From positions 62,001 to 126,000 of IMG/VR virus record IMGVR_UViG_3300005577_000027: a stretch of DNA of 64,000 nucleotides; one strand, written 5' to 3'. Of the stretch, positions 9,071-17,931 are shown piece by piece. Each line of letters opens with the position of its first letter. Position 1 is the stretch's first letter. Position numbers and translations under genes: made by a program. The DNA comes from a virus. The notes below the pieces were generated by a model that was not told the DNA's origin, ran no database searches, and saw only the letters and a program-made list of their open reading frames with translations.

Positions 9071-9351
9071 TTTATGATGACTTTCGCTTGTGTTTTCTTT
9101 AAATCATTGCCAAAATATATATCGTCTACATCTTTAACAACTATTTCAATAGATTGTTTTAGTTCTTTTGAAATTTCTCTGACGATATCTGGATATTGAT
9201 CTTTGTAAAATTTAAACAATTCTACTTTATACATTCCTGTAAAGTCTTCTCTTTTTAGAAGAACATTTTGAATATTTCTTTTTAAATTTTCACATTTTGC
9301 TCCATTGCCGGAAGCAACTAATGCAGAATAACATTTTGGTATAGTTAACAT
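9067..9351 (-). CDS. Hypothetical protein, 94 aa
   Basis: Not recognised. Basic N-terminal half with two Cys, acidic patch near residue 75 (VKDVDDIYF). The ATG lies 7 bases below the -10 element of the promoter at 9359-9387, so the message may be leaderless. Confidence 0.65.
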   Translation of the reverse strand: MLTIPKCYSALVASGNGAKCENLKRNIQNVLLKREDFTGMYKVELFKFYKDQYPDIVREISKELKQSIEIVVKDVDDIYFGNDLKKTQAKVIIK

Positions 9352-9358
9352 ACTTATA

Positions 9359-9387
9359 TTCTAACCACAAATATTATAAATTGTCAA
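9359..9387 (-). promoter_or_regulatory. Sigma-70-type promoter
   Basis: TTGACA, 17-bp spacer, TTAGAA on the minus strand. The predicted start of transcription falls at or one base before the ATG of the gene ending at 9067, implying a leaderless mRNA. Confidence 0.65.
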
Positions 9388-9779
9388 GAGGTAAAATTTA
9401 GTTTCTTTATAATTTTTTTACTTAAAGTTGGCACAGAATATTTAATTGAAACTTCTGATCCTATAGTTATATTAAATTTATCCGCTGTACCTTCTGGTAA
9501 TTCTATAACTAAATCCGTTGGTTCATCTGGTCCAATAAGATCAATAGAATATGGTTTACCTTTTTGTATATCTATTACTTGACCACATCTACAAAATAAT
9601 ATATCTAATGGAACAATAGTATTTTGCATCCAGAACTTATGTATATCTAATTTATCATATGGAAAACTCATAATAGGCGTTGGAGGTTTCTTCCACATTA
9701 ATCCATTTGAATGTTCTTCTTCAGTTATTGCAATAAGAGTATCAAATACATAATTTCCAATTTTTACTTTATCATTCAT
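9384..9779 (-). CDS. DUF192-family protein
   Basis: 131 aa matching DUF192. The hallmark run is GLMWKK followed by FWMQNTIVPLDILFC near residue 48, then the small beta-barrel end ELPEGTADKFNITIGS. DUF192 proteins are usually exported in bacteria, but this copy has no signal peptide. Function is unknown for the family. The start overlaps the stop of the 494-aa gene upstream. Confidence 0.8.
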   Translation of the reverse strand: MNDKVKIGNYVFDTLIAITEEEHSNGLMWKKPPTPIMSFPYDKLDIHKFWMQNTIVPLDILFCRCGQVIDIQKGKPYSIDLIGPDEPTDLVIELPEGTADKFNITIGSEVSIKYSVPTLSKKIIKKLNFTS

Positions 9780-11260
9780 TTTAATTTAGTTTTTAATAAT
9801 TCAACTTCATTTTTGAAGTTTTTTAATCTATGTATCATTTCAGTTTTAATTAAATTAGTAGAAGGTTTACCATTTAATCTATTTTGTTCATAATTATCAT
9901 TGTGAGTTTTAGCCAAATAATATAAATCATCAGCTGTTTCTGAAATTGCATCAATAATATTATTAACTTTAGATATTAAAACATCTAAATTTTGTTCATT
10001 TTTTTCTAATAAATTTTGAAAATCATCTATTAAGTTAATTAAATTTGTTATTTTTTTAGAACAATCTAATTTAATTCTATCCATCGAATCTGGTAAAATT
10101 TTTAGTTTCTGTCTATCAAGAAACCGTTTAAACGATTTTTTTGCTAATTTTTCAAAATCTAAAGAAATTGCAGAAGTTTTAGCAAGTAAAATATCATTTG
10201 CTTGACTTAATTGCTTTAAAAAAGAATCATTATTAACTTTTAATAATTTCGCCGATAATAATTTTAAATCATTATAAGAATTAATTGCATTATCGAAAGA
10301 ACCTTCATTAGAAATAGAGATACTATCTAATAATTTTCTTAGAGCTTTTACACTAGATTCGAAAAATATTACATCTTTTTGATCTATTTTAAGTAGATTC
10401 ATAATCTCAACTAATCGTCCACAATAAACAATATCTGATAAAATCTGCTTTATATCTATTTTTTCTGAATTTTTACTCTCTGATTCTTCACGTATGTTAG
10501 GAAACTTTTCTGCGGAGTCAAATTCTCCTGATAATACAGATTCATCTTCACGTCCTGATTCATTAACAGTTTCTTTGAAATTGTTTTTCGAACTGTTTTC
10601 GGCATGTTGAGTTTCATTTATTTTCTCTATTTCAATTATTTTTTTCAAATTTGAAATTAATAATTTATTAAATGACGATACAAATTTATCAAAATCATAT
10701 ACTGCATTTGGTGTTGCATTTATATCATTAGATACAATATCACCATCAATAATTTTTAATTTTTTGATTAAATCAGTAGATATTTTTAATACTATCATTC
10801 TGATTTTAGTGGATTCATTTTTAGAAAGCCAATATTTAGGATTTAAATATTGATTTTTAGTATAAGTTAAAGCTCTACTTCCCCACCAAGAAGCTATTTT
10901 CATTATTTCTGGATCAAAATTTGCAGTTTGTTCTTTTAATCCTTTTTTTCTGTTTTCTGAATAATGATTCTGTTCTTCAATAATTTTATGAGCATCTGAA
11001 ATGAGTCTATTATAACGATCTGCTAATTGATCTAAATAAGAACCAATTTCATTTGGTACAGGATCTTTTATAGATCCTGGAGGTAATCCTACCTTAGGCT
11101 CACCTCTACCATTTAATCCACGTTTGAATGCTATTAGTTGAGCAATAAGTAAAGAAGCTTCATGATTCCATGTGTCTTTATGCTGTCTTAAAGCTTCTTG
11201 AACAGGATCATCAGACCTTTTCCTAGCTGTTATAATAAACTCATTCATACAATCATGCAA
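9776..11260 (-). CDS. Large helical protein, 494 aa, unknown function
   Basis: Not recognised. The first ~190 residues look globular (LLIAQLIAFKRGLNGRGEPK, SWWGSRALTYTKNQYLNPKY). A low-complexity Glu/Ser stretch lies near 225-265 and the rest is strongly helical with heptad-like Leu/Ile spacing, ending in Lys-rich coiled coil. It may be a structural or virion-associated protein, but nothing seen proves that. A second Met four codons in could be the start. Confidence 0.7.
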   Translation of the reverse strand: MHDCMNEFIITARKRSDDPVQEALRQHKDTWNHEASLLIAQLIAFKRGLNGRGEPKVGLPPGSIKDPVPNEIGSYLDQLADRYNRLISDAHKIIEEQNHYSENRKKGLKEQTANFDPEIMKIASWWGSRALTYTKNQYLNPKYWLSKNESTKIRMIVLKISTDLIKKLKIIDGDIVSNDINATPNAVYDFDKFVSSFNKLLISNLKKIIEIEKINETQHAENSSKNNFKETVNESGREDESVLSGEFDSAEKFPNIREESESKNSEKIDIKQILSDIVYCGRLVEIMNLLKIDQKDVIFFESSVKALRKLLDSISISNEGSFDNAINSYNDLKLLSAKLLKVNNDSFLKQLSQANDILLAKTSAISLDFEKLAKKSFKRFLDRQKLKILPDSMDRIKLDCSKKITNLINLIDDFQNLLEKNEQNLDVLISKVNNIIDAISETADDLYYLAKTHNDNYEQNRLNGKPSTNLIKTEMIHRLKNFKNEVELLKTKLK

Positions 11261-11262
11261 AA

Positions 11263-11637
11263 TTATTGATTATTTAAATAAATTTTAGTTCCATCAAATT
11301 TAGACATGTTATATTCTTTATATATGGTTTTATAGCAAAATTTGCATGTAATACAAATTCTATAAGAATTTCCATGTAATCTTGGTTTAATTAATGAATA
11401 TACCTGTCTTGAAGATTTTGGAATAAAATAATTTACATTTTTTTTAATTGCATTTATATTTCTTGAAACTGAACAATCAAGTTTATAGAATATTTTATCT
11501 GCAAAATAAAATGCAAGATCGTCAATTTCAATATATGTACTATCAGAATATGGTTTAAAACACTCTGTACATTGATGACTAGAGAGATAAATTATTAGAT
11601 TTTTTCTAATATTTTCCTCAATATCACTATACATCAA
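11263..11637 (-). CDS. Small Cys-rich protein, probable zinc binder
   Basis: 124 aa with CTEC near residue 20 and CITCKFC near 98, enough for one zinc site. Unknown family. Its start overlaps the stop of clpP, so the two are coupled. Confidence 0.65.
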   Translation of the reverse strand: MMYSDIEENIRKNLIIYLSSHQCTECFKPYSDSTYIEIDDLAFYFADKIFYKLDCSVSRNINAIKKNVNYFIPKSSRQVYSLIKPRLHGNSYRICITCKFCYKTIYKEYNMSKFDGTKIYLNNQ

Positions 11638-12302
11638 CTTTTACGTCTTCTACCCATAACTTTCTTTGGAGTTGAAACAGTTTTTGTTTTTTTAATTAAA
11701 CCATCAATCAAACCGTACTCTAATGCTTCTTGAGCTGTCATATAAAAATCATCAGTTACATCGTTTTTAACTTTTTCGAAAGATTGGCCACTATGATCAG
11801 CAATAGTTTTTAAAATTTTATCATTTAATCGTTTAATCCTAGCAGATTCCTTGATAACTTCAGATGCTGGTTTATATTGTTCACCACCACCAATTTGAAG
11901 TTGGTGGATCATTATTTCAGCATTTTCAAAAGCATATCTCATGCCTTTTGTACCAGCTCCTAAAATAACAGCAGCAGCAGAACAAGCTTGCCCCATACAT
12001 ACCGTCTTAATTGGTGCTTGTATTGACTGCATTGTATCATAAATGGTATACAAACCATCTGTTACAGTACCACCAGGAGAATTTATATATATAGAAATTG
12101 GTTTTGTTTTACTTTGATGATCAAGAAATAATAAAGTTGCAGAAGTAGTGACAGCTGTTTCACAATCAATACCTTCACTTCCAGATAAAAATACAATCCT
12201 ATCTTTAATTAATCTTGAAAAGACATCATACAGAACCTCACCGTCTCGAGTTTTTTCATAAATCATGGGATGGATATTCCTAGTTTTACTGATTTTCTGC
12301 AT
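11634..12302 (-). CDS. clpP: ClpP-family serine protease
   Basis: 222 aa, normal ClpP length. The catalytic triad is visible: Ser108 in MGQACSAAAV, His133 in IMIHQL and Asp184 in VTDDFY. The INSPGG motif near residue 75, for the oxyanion region, is also intact. ClpP forms a barrel that degrades proteins unfolded by a Clp ATPase. No Clp ATPase is seen here, so it may use a host or distant partner, act alone as some phage prohead proteases do, or process virion proteins. A 24-nt hairpin lies in its leader. Confidence 0.92.
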   Translation of the reverse strand: MQKISKTRNIHPMIYEKTRDGEVLYDVFSRLIKDRIVFLSGSEGIDCETAVTTSATLLFLDHQSKTKPISIYINSPGGTVTDGLYTIYDTMQSIQAPIKTVCMGQACSAAAVILGAGTKGMRYAFENAEIMIHQLQIGGGEQYKPASEVIKESARIKRLNDKILKTIADHSGQSFEKVKNDVTDDFYMTAQEALEYGLIDGLIKKTKTVSTPKKVMGRRRKS

Positions 12303-12325
12303 TGATTACTACTTTCTCTTGAATA

Positions 12326-12349
12326 GCAACCTCAATAATATGAGGTTGC
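12326..12349 (-). promoter_or_regulatory. Leader hairpin upstream of clpP
   Basis: Perfect 8-bp stem GCAACCTC/GAGGTTGC around 8 nt. On the minus strand it is not followed by a T run and lies 24 nt upstream of the clpP ATG, so it is better read as a leader or processing hairpin than as a terminator. Confidence 0.5.
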
Positions 12350-12420
12350 ATGCCTATACATTTATCGTTTAATTAATTATATTAATTAATTTACTGAAAA
12401 TAGTCAGTAAATTCAACAAC

Positions 12421-12798
12421 TTAAATCTTTTTACCAGAAAACATTTTCGCTTCTAATTCAGCTTTTTGTGCACAGAAAATACAAAATTGAGTATCTGGAC
12501 AAGCTTCTAATCTCTTGATTGTAATAAATTCATCGCAATCTTCACAGTTTCCAAAAGTTCCATTATCAATTTTGGTTAATGCTATATTGATTTTAATCAA
12601 TTTTTTAGCTTCTCTTTCTAAGATTTTTGAATCAACATTGTGTAAAATGGAAGCTTGGATTATATCCACTTCATCACCTTCTAAATCAATTTCAGAAGTT
12701 TCACAATTTTTTTTACATATATTTTCAATATCTTCTTTTTGTTTTAGAAAAAGGTTTTTGAAAAATTCAATTTGCTTATTAGTTAATTTTTTACTCAT
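12421..12798 (-). CDS. DksA/TraR-family zinc-finger protein
   Basis: 125 aa: coiled-coil N-terminal two-thirds (FFKNLFLKQKEDIENICKKN), then the linker IDNGTFGNCEDCDEFI and a four-cysteine finger CEDC...CIFC near residues 88-109, as in DksA and TraR. Such proteins enter the secondary channel of RNA polymerase and alter initiation, so this may help redirect host transcription. The linker GTFG matches the family consensus GTYG. It stands alone between two hairpins. Confidence 0.85.
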   Translation of the reverse strand: MSKKLTNKQIEFFKNLFLKQKEDIENICKKNCETSEIDLEGDEVDIIQASILHNVDSKILEREAKKLIKINIALTKIDNGTFGNCEDCDEFITIKRLEACPDTQFCIFCAQKAELEAKMFSGKKI

Positions 12799-12819
12799 TT
12801 TTATTAATTCCGTATAGTA

Positions 12820-12836
12820 CCGGCCTTATATGCCGG
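12820..12836 (-). promoter_or_regulatory. Hairpin in the dksA-like leader
   Basis: CCGGC/GCCGG stem around 7 nt, flanked by further pairing of ACCG and CGGT-type bases, about 25 nt upstream of the dksA-like ATG. A GC-rich stem in such AT-rich DNA is notable; role unknown. Confidence 0.4.
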
Positions 12837-12883
12837 AAATTACGGTAAATCTCGACAGAAATGTGCAAAAATATTAAATATAA

Positions 12884-12926
12884 ACGAAAAAAATGCCTCC
12901 AGAATATTAATATTCTGGAGGCATTT
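12884..12926 (-). terminator. Rho-independent terminator
   Basis: A long stem (AAATGCCTCCAGAATATT and its complement) ends in a run of seven T on the minus strand, just downstream of the AT-hook gene. A strong intrinsic terminator. Confidence 0.85.
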
Positions 12927-12950
12927 AAATAAAAAATAAATGTATTGTTA

Positions 12951-13499
12951 TTATTCCGCAGCTATTTCAGAATTATGTTCAGAATTAGGGCTCAATTCCT
13001 TAATATTCTTTAATTCTGAAACGGCCTTAAATGCATCATTTGGTCGAGCTCTTTTCTTTTCACCAGGAAAAAGCTCATAACGAAATGTTACGCGTACATA
13101 ATCAGTCCGCTCGATTCCATCTTCATCAATAAAATATCGTCCCAAAACTCGCCAATCTCCAAAATCAGCCTGAATTTTACGATTCGTCCAAGATACATTT
13201 TCTTCTGAAAATTTCGGACTTTCTCGTTTAGGTGAGGAAGTTTGAGTTAAATTAGCATCAAAACACGGACCTTTAACAAATTTAAGATTTGGTTTAATAT
13301 TAAATTTGCCTTCGAAAATTGCGCATGCTTCTAACCGCATGTCCTCTTTAGTGATGTTCTCACCACGAGTTACAGTAATTTTTTCTTGAATCAGCTGTCC
13401 GTTTTCATCAATGGCTGAAATAATAAAAAATACCTCACGGATTGCTCCTGGAGGACGACCACGCTTTTTAATTGCTACTGAATTATTCTCGTCTAACAT
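12951..13499 (-). CDS. AT-hook protein, 182 aa
   Basis: Residues 11-17 read KKRGRPPG, a classic AT-hook that binds the minor groove of AT-rich DNA. The remainder has an acidic/basic mixture and a conserved-looking segment FGDWRVLGRYFIDEDGIERT. It has its own promoter (13543-13571) and terminator, and less AT-biased codon use than its neighbours, like two other monocistronic genes (25018-25518, 49699-50076). That suggests strong expression. Nucleoid-like packaging or regulation of AT-rich phage DNA is an inference. Confidence 0.7.
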   Translation of the reverse strand: MLDENNSVAIKKRGRPPGAIREVFFIISAIDENGQLIQEKITVTRGENITKEDMRLEACAIFEGKFNIKPNLKFVKGPCFDANLTQTSSPKRESPKFSEENVSWTNRKIQADFGDWRVLGRYFIDEDGIERTDYVRVTFRYELFPGEKKRARPNDAFKAVSELKNIKELSPNSEHNSEIAAE

Positions 13500-13542
13500 T
13501 TTATTTTACCTCTGATATGCCCGTGTATGGCTTAACGTCTAA

Positions 13543-13571
13543 ATTAGATCAAGTCACATTATATGTCAAGC
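13543..13571 (-). promoter_or_regulatory. Sigma-70-type promoter
   Basis: TTGACA, 17 bp, TAATTT on the minus strand, about 45 nt upstream of the AT-hook gene start; a Shine-Dalgarno-like AGAGGTAAA precedes that ATG. Confidence 0.65.
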
Positions 13572-13596
13572 ATGTTTCGAGTTTAAAAGTAGAATT

Positions 13597-13896
13597 TTAA
13601 GATTTTTCAAAATTTTTACGTTTTTTTTCAATTAAATCTAAAAACACACTATGTGCCCGAAATACCAATTGCCTTGCTGGCACCGTTAAAACGTATGCTT
13701 TTTTAAATTTTGACCATATTTTTCTGGATTTTGATACTTTTTGACTAATCGTACCAAAATTATCAATGTAAATAGGTTTATTATTTATAATTTCTTCATA
13801 TAAATATTGATTAATTATATTAAGAATATCATCTAATTGACGTGTTGAGACTTTTTTATTTAATTTTTTCGCAATTTTCGGTATGAATTTATGCAT
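13597..13896 (-). CDS. HU/IHF-family DNA-bending protein
   Basis: 99 aa, the length of IHF/HU subunits. An N-terminal helical dimerisation region is followed by IYIDNFGTISQKVSKSRK near residue 42, matching the V-x-GFGxF turn and the arm start of the family. Basic arms contain many Lys and Arg. It probably bends or compacts phage DNA. A second, more divergent HU-like gene lies at 17605-17931. Confidence 0.75.
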   Translation of the reverse strand: MHKFIPKIAKKLNKKVSTRQLDDILNIINQYLYEEIINNKPIYIDNFGTISQKVSKSRKIWSKFKKAYVLTVPARQLVFRAHSVFLDLIEKKRKNFEKS

Positions 13897-13901
13897 TAAT
13901 T

Positions 13902-14216
13902 TTACAAATATAAATTAGGATATTCATCCACTATATACATTTCTTTTTCACAATCATAATCGGTTATCAGTATTCTTTCACCTTTTTTAATTTTTTCACG
14001 ATAAGAATAACAAACTATATTTTGATTACAATTTTCATTTATTTTAAATGAAGCTATTCCATATAGTAACGTTATTTCCGTTTCAGCAATTCCAGCTGAA
14101 CCTACATTTTTAAAACAATTTATTTGTTTTTTCTTTATTTTATTAAAGAAAAGTATATTATATAATATAGTTATTAACATACTACTTAATAACAACAGTA
14201 TTAAAACACTAAACAT
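13902..14216 (-). CDS. Small membrane protein, 104 aa
   Basis: The N-terminus (LILLLLSSMLITILYNILFF, residues 4-23) is one transmembrane helix followed by a Lys-rich stop-transfer (NKIKKKQ), so the rest should be cytoplasmic. No family recognised. Confidence 0.65.
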   Translation of the reverse strand: MFSVLILLLLSSMLITILYNILFFNKIKKKQINCFKNVGSAGIAETEITLLYGIASFKINENCNQNIVCYSYREKIKKGERILITDYDCEKEMYIVDEYPNLYL

Positions 14217-14221
14217 TAATA

Positions 14222-14716
14222 TTATGCAGTTTTATTATTTAATAATTGCGGACGTTCATTCCATTTAGGACCTTTAATAATTTGACGTTCTTCATTACGA
14301 AGAATGATACCATTATCAGCTAATTCTTTAATACACAAAAAAGTATCAGAAGCATTTTCTATTCCAGAAACATGATTAGCAATTTCCCTAGTAGTAAATG
14401 GTGATTCAGAAGAATCAATATAATCACAAATTTTAATCATAACTTCATAAAAGAATGATTTAGTAATATCGCCGCCTTGGTTTAATATCACAGTATGATC
14501 ATTTGTACGATTTTTACGAACAGATTCATGATTAAAATTTTTTAAAACCTGTTTTAAGTTTTTAAATCTAATTCTTAATTTATTGGCTTCTATTAATTTT
14601 TTATCTATAGAATCCATTTCTTTTCTAGCTTCATTACATATATCTTTTGTGGTTTTTATTCCACGATCAATGCATTCGGAAATATATTCGTTTACAAAAT
14701 CATCATCATTTTTCAT
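14222..14716 (-). CDS. Putative winged-helix protein
   Basis: About 164 aa. The C-terminal half reads like a winged-helix domain: ICDYIDSSESPFTTREIANH followed by CIKELADNGIILRNEERQI, the pattern of recognition helix then wing. The N-terminal half is coiled coil. I chose the ATG at 14716 because GAGG sits 6 nt before it; the frame extends to a TTG at 14728. DNA-binding regulator is an inference. Confidence 0.6.
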   Translation of the reverse strand: MKNDDDFVNEYISECIDRGIKTTKDICNEARKEMDSIDKKLIEANKLRIRFKNLKQVLKNFNHESVRKNRTNDHTVILNQGGDITKSFFYEVMIKICDYIDSSESPFTTREIANHVSGIENASDTFLCIKELADNGIILRNEERQIIKGPKWNERPQLLNNKTA

Positions 14717-14741
14717 GAAAACCCTCAAAAATAGTTAAAAA

Positions 14742-14915
14742 CTAACATTTATTTAGTCGTTCGCGGCTCTCTATCTCGACTAATTCGAATTCTAGTTTTT
14801 CCAATTGTGCGAGTTCATGAATTTTAATTAAATTATCAATTTTAAGTTTTTTAAGCTTATTAATGTGAGCTTTAATAATTTCTGAATTTTTATACAAAAA
14901 AGGTGAAGAGCTCAT
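14742..14915 (-). CDS. Small hypothetical protein, 57 aa
   Basis: ATG at 14915 to TAG at 14742. Helical, Lys/Leu/Glu-rich (KKLKIDNLIKIHELAQLEK). It fits between the winged-helix gene and the 52-aa gene without gaps, in the same orientation. Confidence 0.5.
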   Translation of the reverse strand: MSSSPFLYKNSEIIKAHINKLKKLKIDNLIKIHELAQLEKLEFELVEIESRERLNKC

Positions 14916-14919
14916 TTTA

Positions 14920-15078
14920 TTATTTTTTCATCTGTGACTGCAATAAAACTCTTGATAGTTCTTTTACTGCTAAATAAAGTTCAAATTTATCGGAATTTTC
15001 TGACAAATTATAAATTTTATTATTTATTTTAACAGTAACGGAATCCAATTCAGATCCTAGTTTACTTATTGTAACCAT
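14920..15078 (-). CDS. Small hypothetical protein, 52 aa
   Basis: ATG at 15078, overlapping the end of the 76-aa gene by 17 nt, to TAA at 14920. Starts MVTISKLGSELDSVTVKINN. No family recognised; its support is the tight packing and codon use like neighbours. Confidence 0.5.
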   Translation of the reverse strand: MVTISKLGSELDSVTVKINNKIYNLSENSDKFELYLAVKELSRVLLQSQMKK

Positions 15079-15292
15079 AATTTTTAATTTCCTTTATTTC
15101 TATTTCATAAATAAAATTAGCTTTTTTGGTTTTTATTTTATTCAGAGCGATTTCCAAATCATTTAATATACATGTAGTATTTAATTCAGAAATTTCTAAT
15201 AAGTCATCTATTAAAAAATCAGCCGGTGGACCTTGTGAATAATTTTCTCGCAAAGTAGCAATGGGCATTTTGGATGCAATATAAATTTTCAT
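15062..15292 (-). CDS. Hypothetical protein, 76 aa
   Basis: Not recognised. AGGA lies 8 nt before the ATG, and the promoter at 15314-15342 is just upstream, so this gene heads an operon with the two small genes that follow. Confidence 0.65.
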   Translation of the reverse strand: MKIYIASKMPIATLRENYSQGPPADFLIDDLLEISELNTTCILNDLEIALNKIKTKKANFIYEIEIKEIKNYGYNK

Positions 15293-15313
15293 AAAAAAAT
15301 CCTAGTTGCATCT

Positions 15314-15342
15314 ATTTTATCTCCGATTTTTTAATTTGTCAA
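15314..15342 (-). promoter_or_regulatory. Sigma-70-type promoter
   Basis: TTGACA, 17 bp, TAAAAT on the minus strand, about 20 nt upstream of the 76-aa gene. Near-consensus. Confidence 0.75.
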
Positions 15343-15345
15343 GCG

Positions 15346-15837
15346 TTACATTTCTGCAAGTTCGACTAGATTATTATAATATTCTTCTGGACTATCTTTT
15401 TCCCAAAAACCACCAGAATCATTTAATTTTTCAATTCCAGCACAAGCTACAATTTTGTCGTACATAGATATTTTATTCCAAGATCCTGGTGATTTGGATA
15501 TTAAAAATATACTATATCCTAAACCATCTGTCAAATCTAATTTTATTCCATAGAGAGGAAAATTATCCATTTTAAATAATGCAATATAGCTTATTTCATC
15601 TGCGTAATTCAAAGATGCAGCTGAAACATGTAATTTTGATTCTGAAATTTTCATTGAAGCAGAATAAATTGGATGTTTTTTAACTATATTTTCTTCATAT
15701 TCTATTTTTATATTATAATTTGTTTTATATTTTTCTTTATATATTCCTATGGTATCATATATAATATTTTGTCCAAATCCAAAACTATATAAAATATATT
15801 GAACTAATTCTGTTGTTAATTGTTTTTGGATATTCAT
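15346..15837 (-). CDS. Hypothetical protein, 163 aa
   Basis: Mixed alpha/beta composition, no recognised motif (middle: KLDLTDGLGYSIFLISKSPG). Its start overlaps the stop of the 93-aa gene upstream by 4 nt (ATGA pattern). Confidence 0.65.
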   Translation of the reverse strand: MNIQKQLTTELVQYILYSFGFGQNIIYDTIGIYKEKYKTNYNIKIEYEENIVKKHPIYSASMKISESKLHVSAASLNYADEISYIALFKMDNFPLYGIKLDLTDGLGYSIFLISKSPGSWNKISMYDKIVACAGIEKLNDSGGFWEKDSPEEYYNNLVELAEM

Positions 15838-16115
15838 GCTAATATTCCGTGCACTTTATTATCATAAACTAAAGCATAAATTTGATAGTCTATTACTAAT
15901 ATATTTTCTTTTTTAAGAAGTTTTAACAAAAAAATAATTCTAGATTTTAATGAATTATAATCATTATCTAATCCTTCATAATAATTATCAATTTGATTTA
16001 AATTTCTAATAAAACCATATTCTTTACATGTTTTAGTTAAAAAATCATATCTATTATCATTTTCATCAATGTTTTCTATGCTAATTTTTGATGTAAATTT
16101 AATTGGTTTATTCAT
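15834..16115 (-). CDS. Hypothetical protein, 93 aa
   Basis: No recognised family. Located just downstream of the RNA ligase gene and coupled to the next gene, so in the ligase operon. Confidence 0.62.
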   Translation of the reverse strand: MNKPIKFTSKISIENIDENDNRYDFLTKTCKEYGFIRNLNQIDNYYEGLDNDYNSLKSRIIFLLKLLKKENILVIDYQIYALVYDNKVHGILA

Positions 16116-16124
16116 TTTTATTTA

Positions 16125-17354
16125 TTAATTATTTATTTGTGGTTTTAAATCTTTTAATGACGGGTCAACTTTTTCACATAAAGATAATATTGTATCTAAA
16201 GATCCAGAAGAAATTTTACCATTTTGTTGTCGACCTAAGGCAAATTGATGAATATTTTCTATTTTTTTACGTTTTAAAGCATACATAGCTGCTGGCCAAA
16301 GTTTAAATTCAGCATACCCAGCAAATTCTTTCATATTTTCTACATCTTTAATTTCATTAAAATCAATTTCAGTTTGAGTAAAAACTTTTTGAATTGCAGG
16401 TTTTAGTCTAATTAATCTATCAGAAATTATTGGAGGCATCATTCCAATTAAATCATCATCTTTACCTAATAAAATAGCTTCAATACAACCTCTAACAGAA
16501 GTTGAAAGACTATCTCGCATTTTATTAAATAAAGAATAAGCTATACTTTTAATTTTTATTCTATTAAAATTCTTATCTACAACTACAACACCCTCCTTTT
16601 CTTCAGGCTTCCAAGAATTTACAGTATTAATAGTTTCATTTATATCTTTAAATGAAAATACTTCAGAAGTTTTTAACCCATATAATTCAGTTTTATCATT
16701 TAACCAAATTTCAGGATTTTGTTCCTGAAATGATTCGTTATCTCTTACTCCCAATAATGTTAAATTTAAACCATAGTAATTACATACAATTCTATTTAAT
16801 GGACTTGTTAATTCAAACATAAATGTATATTTTTTAGCATCTTCACCAAAACAACTCATTAAATCTTGAATATTTTTCTTTCCCGAAGGATTAATATTAT
16901 ATGTTTTATAATATTGATTTATATACATTTCAGTTACAGTATGATCAAATAGCATTGAAAATGTCAACATTCCACCATCAATACCTACATCGGCTTCAGG
17001 TTTTGACCTAGTGCCCATGTACCAACAATCTTTATAATTATAAATTATACAGAGTGTTCCGTCAATTTTATTATAAATTTTTGCCGAATTCCAATCAAAA
17101 TCTTTAGGAATTAGGGATTCTTCGGCTAGATTAAAAAATCTTTTGAACGGAAACGCTACAATGTTATAAGTATTTTCTTCTAAAATTAAACCTCTGCATT
17201 CACAAGCTAATGGATCTGATGGCCTTGATTCAATTTGATCATAGGATAATCCAATTTTTCCATTGGTTATATTTGAATATACTCCATGTTCAATGATAAG
17301 ATCATTTAAAGTTTTACCTGAACGTAGATAATCTTGAACTAGTAAAGTTTTCAT
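16125..17354 (-). CDS. T4 Rnl1-type RNA ligase
   Basis: 409 aa, close to T4 RNA ligase 1 (374 aa). Nucleotidyltransferase motifs in order: KIDG with the adenylated Lys96 (motif I), FPFKRFFNLAEES upstream of it as in Rnl1, FMFELTSPLNRIV (motif III) near residue 180, EGVVVVD (IV) near 255 and RIKIKS (V) near 267. Such enzymes reseal tRNA cut by host anticodon nucleases, the role of T4 Rnl1. A polynucleotide kinase/phosphatase partner is not obvious in this window, but RlaP-like and Thg1-like enzymes are. It is in one operon with an HU-like gene. Confidence 0.9.
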   Translation of the reverse strand: MKTLLVQDYLRSGKTLNDLIIEHGVYSNITNGKIGLSYDQIESRPSDPLACECRGLILEENTYNIVAFPFKRFFNLAEESLIPKDFDWNSAKIYNKIDGTLCIIYNYKDCWYMGTRSKPEADVGIDGGMLTFSMLFDHTVTEMYINQYYKTYNINPSGKKNIQDLMSCFGEDAKKYTFMFELTSPLNRIVCNYYGLNLTLLGVRDNESFQEQNPEIWLNDKTELYGLKTSEVFSFKDINETINTVNSWKPEEKEGVVVVDKNFNRIKIKSIAYSLFNKMRDSLSTSVRGCIEAILLGKDDDLIGMMPPIISDRLIRLKPAIQKVFTQTEIDFNEIKDVENMKEFAGYAEFKLWPAAMYALKRKKIENIHQFALGRQQNGKISSGSLDTILSLCEKVDPSLKDLKPQINN

Positions 17355-17624
17355 TTAAATTATACCTTTTCCTAATATTTTAGAAATATTCGTTAGATCG
17401 TTTGGTTTTGGGATATCTTTTATTTGTTCTTCAATATAATCTTCAAATTTAAAATTATCACCTGCGGATCTGCGGTTCATTAATTCTTCCATACACTTAA
17501 TGCTAAGATCTTTATAAATATTTAATAATTTATAAGTTACAACGTATCCGGCTAAAATTTTCGATGAAGCTTTTTTAATTTCTTCATCTTGATTATTATT
17601 TAATTCATTCTTCTGATTGAACAT
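17355..17624 (-). CDS. Hypothetical protein, 89 aa
   Basis: Helical, with no recognised motif. It sits between the HU-like gene (20-nt overlap) and the RNA ligase gene (directly adjacent), so it is co-transcribed with both. Confidence 0.62.
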   Translation of the reverse strand: MFNQKNELNNNQDEEIKKASSKILAGYVVTYKLLNIYKDLSIKCMEELMNRRSAGDNFKFEDYIEEQIKDIPKPNDLTNISKILGKGII

Positions 17625-17931
17625 ATTTTAACCAATTTTTCATTTTTTTAAAAGGTTTTATTAAAGGCATTATTTTTTTCTTGCTTGTTCCGTTTTTTGG
17701 ACACTGAATATATAATTTACCTATATCTTGAATATATACAATATTTCCATTTAACATTTCATTTCTTATTAATTGAAAATATTCTTTAACTATAGCCTCA
17801 CAAGTTGTATAAGATAATCCTGTATGAACAATAATTTTATATACCAGATCTTCTAAACCTTTTGCGGTTACAGGTTTGTTATCATTGATCTGTTCTAAAT
17901 ATTCGTTTATTCCGGGAAGTAATTTGGGCAT
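17605..17931 (-). CDS. Divergent HU/IHF-like protein
   Basis: 108 aa. The stretch MLNGNIVYIQDIGKLYIQ near residue 60 aligns with the HU/IHF pattern (hydrophobic-x-G-x-x-V-x-I-x-G-F/I-G-x-F), followed by a Lys-rich arm region (KNGTSKKKIMPLIKPFKK). It is more diverged than the copy at 13597. It is the first gene after the hairpin-rich region at 17.9-18.6 kb, a suggestive place for a DNA-bending protein. Confidence 0.6.
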   Translation of the reverse strand: MPKLLPGINEYLEQINDNKPVTAKGLEDLVYKIIVHTGLSYTTCEAIVKEYFQLIRNEMLNGNIVYIQDIGKLYIQCPKNGTSKKKIMPLIKPFKKMKNWLKYVQSEE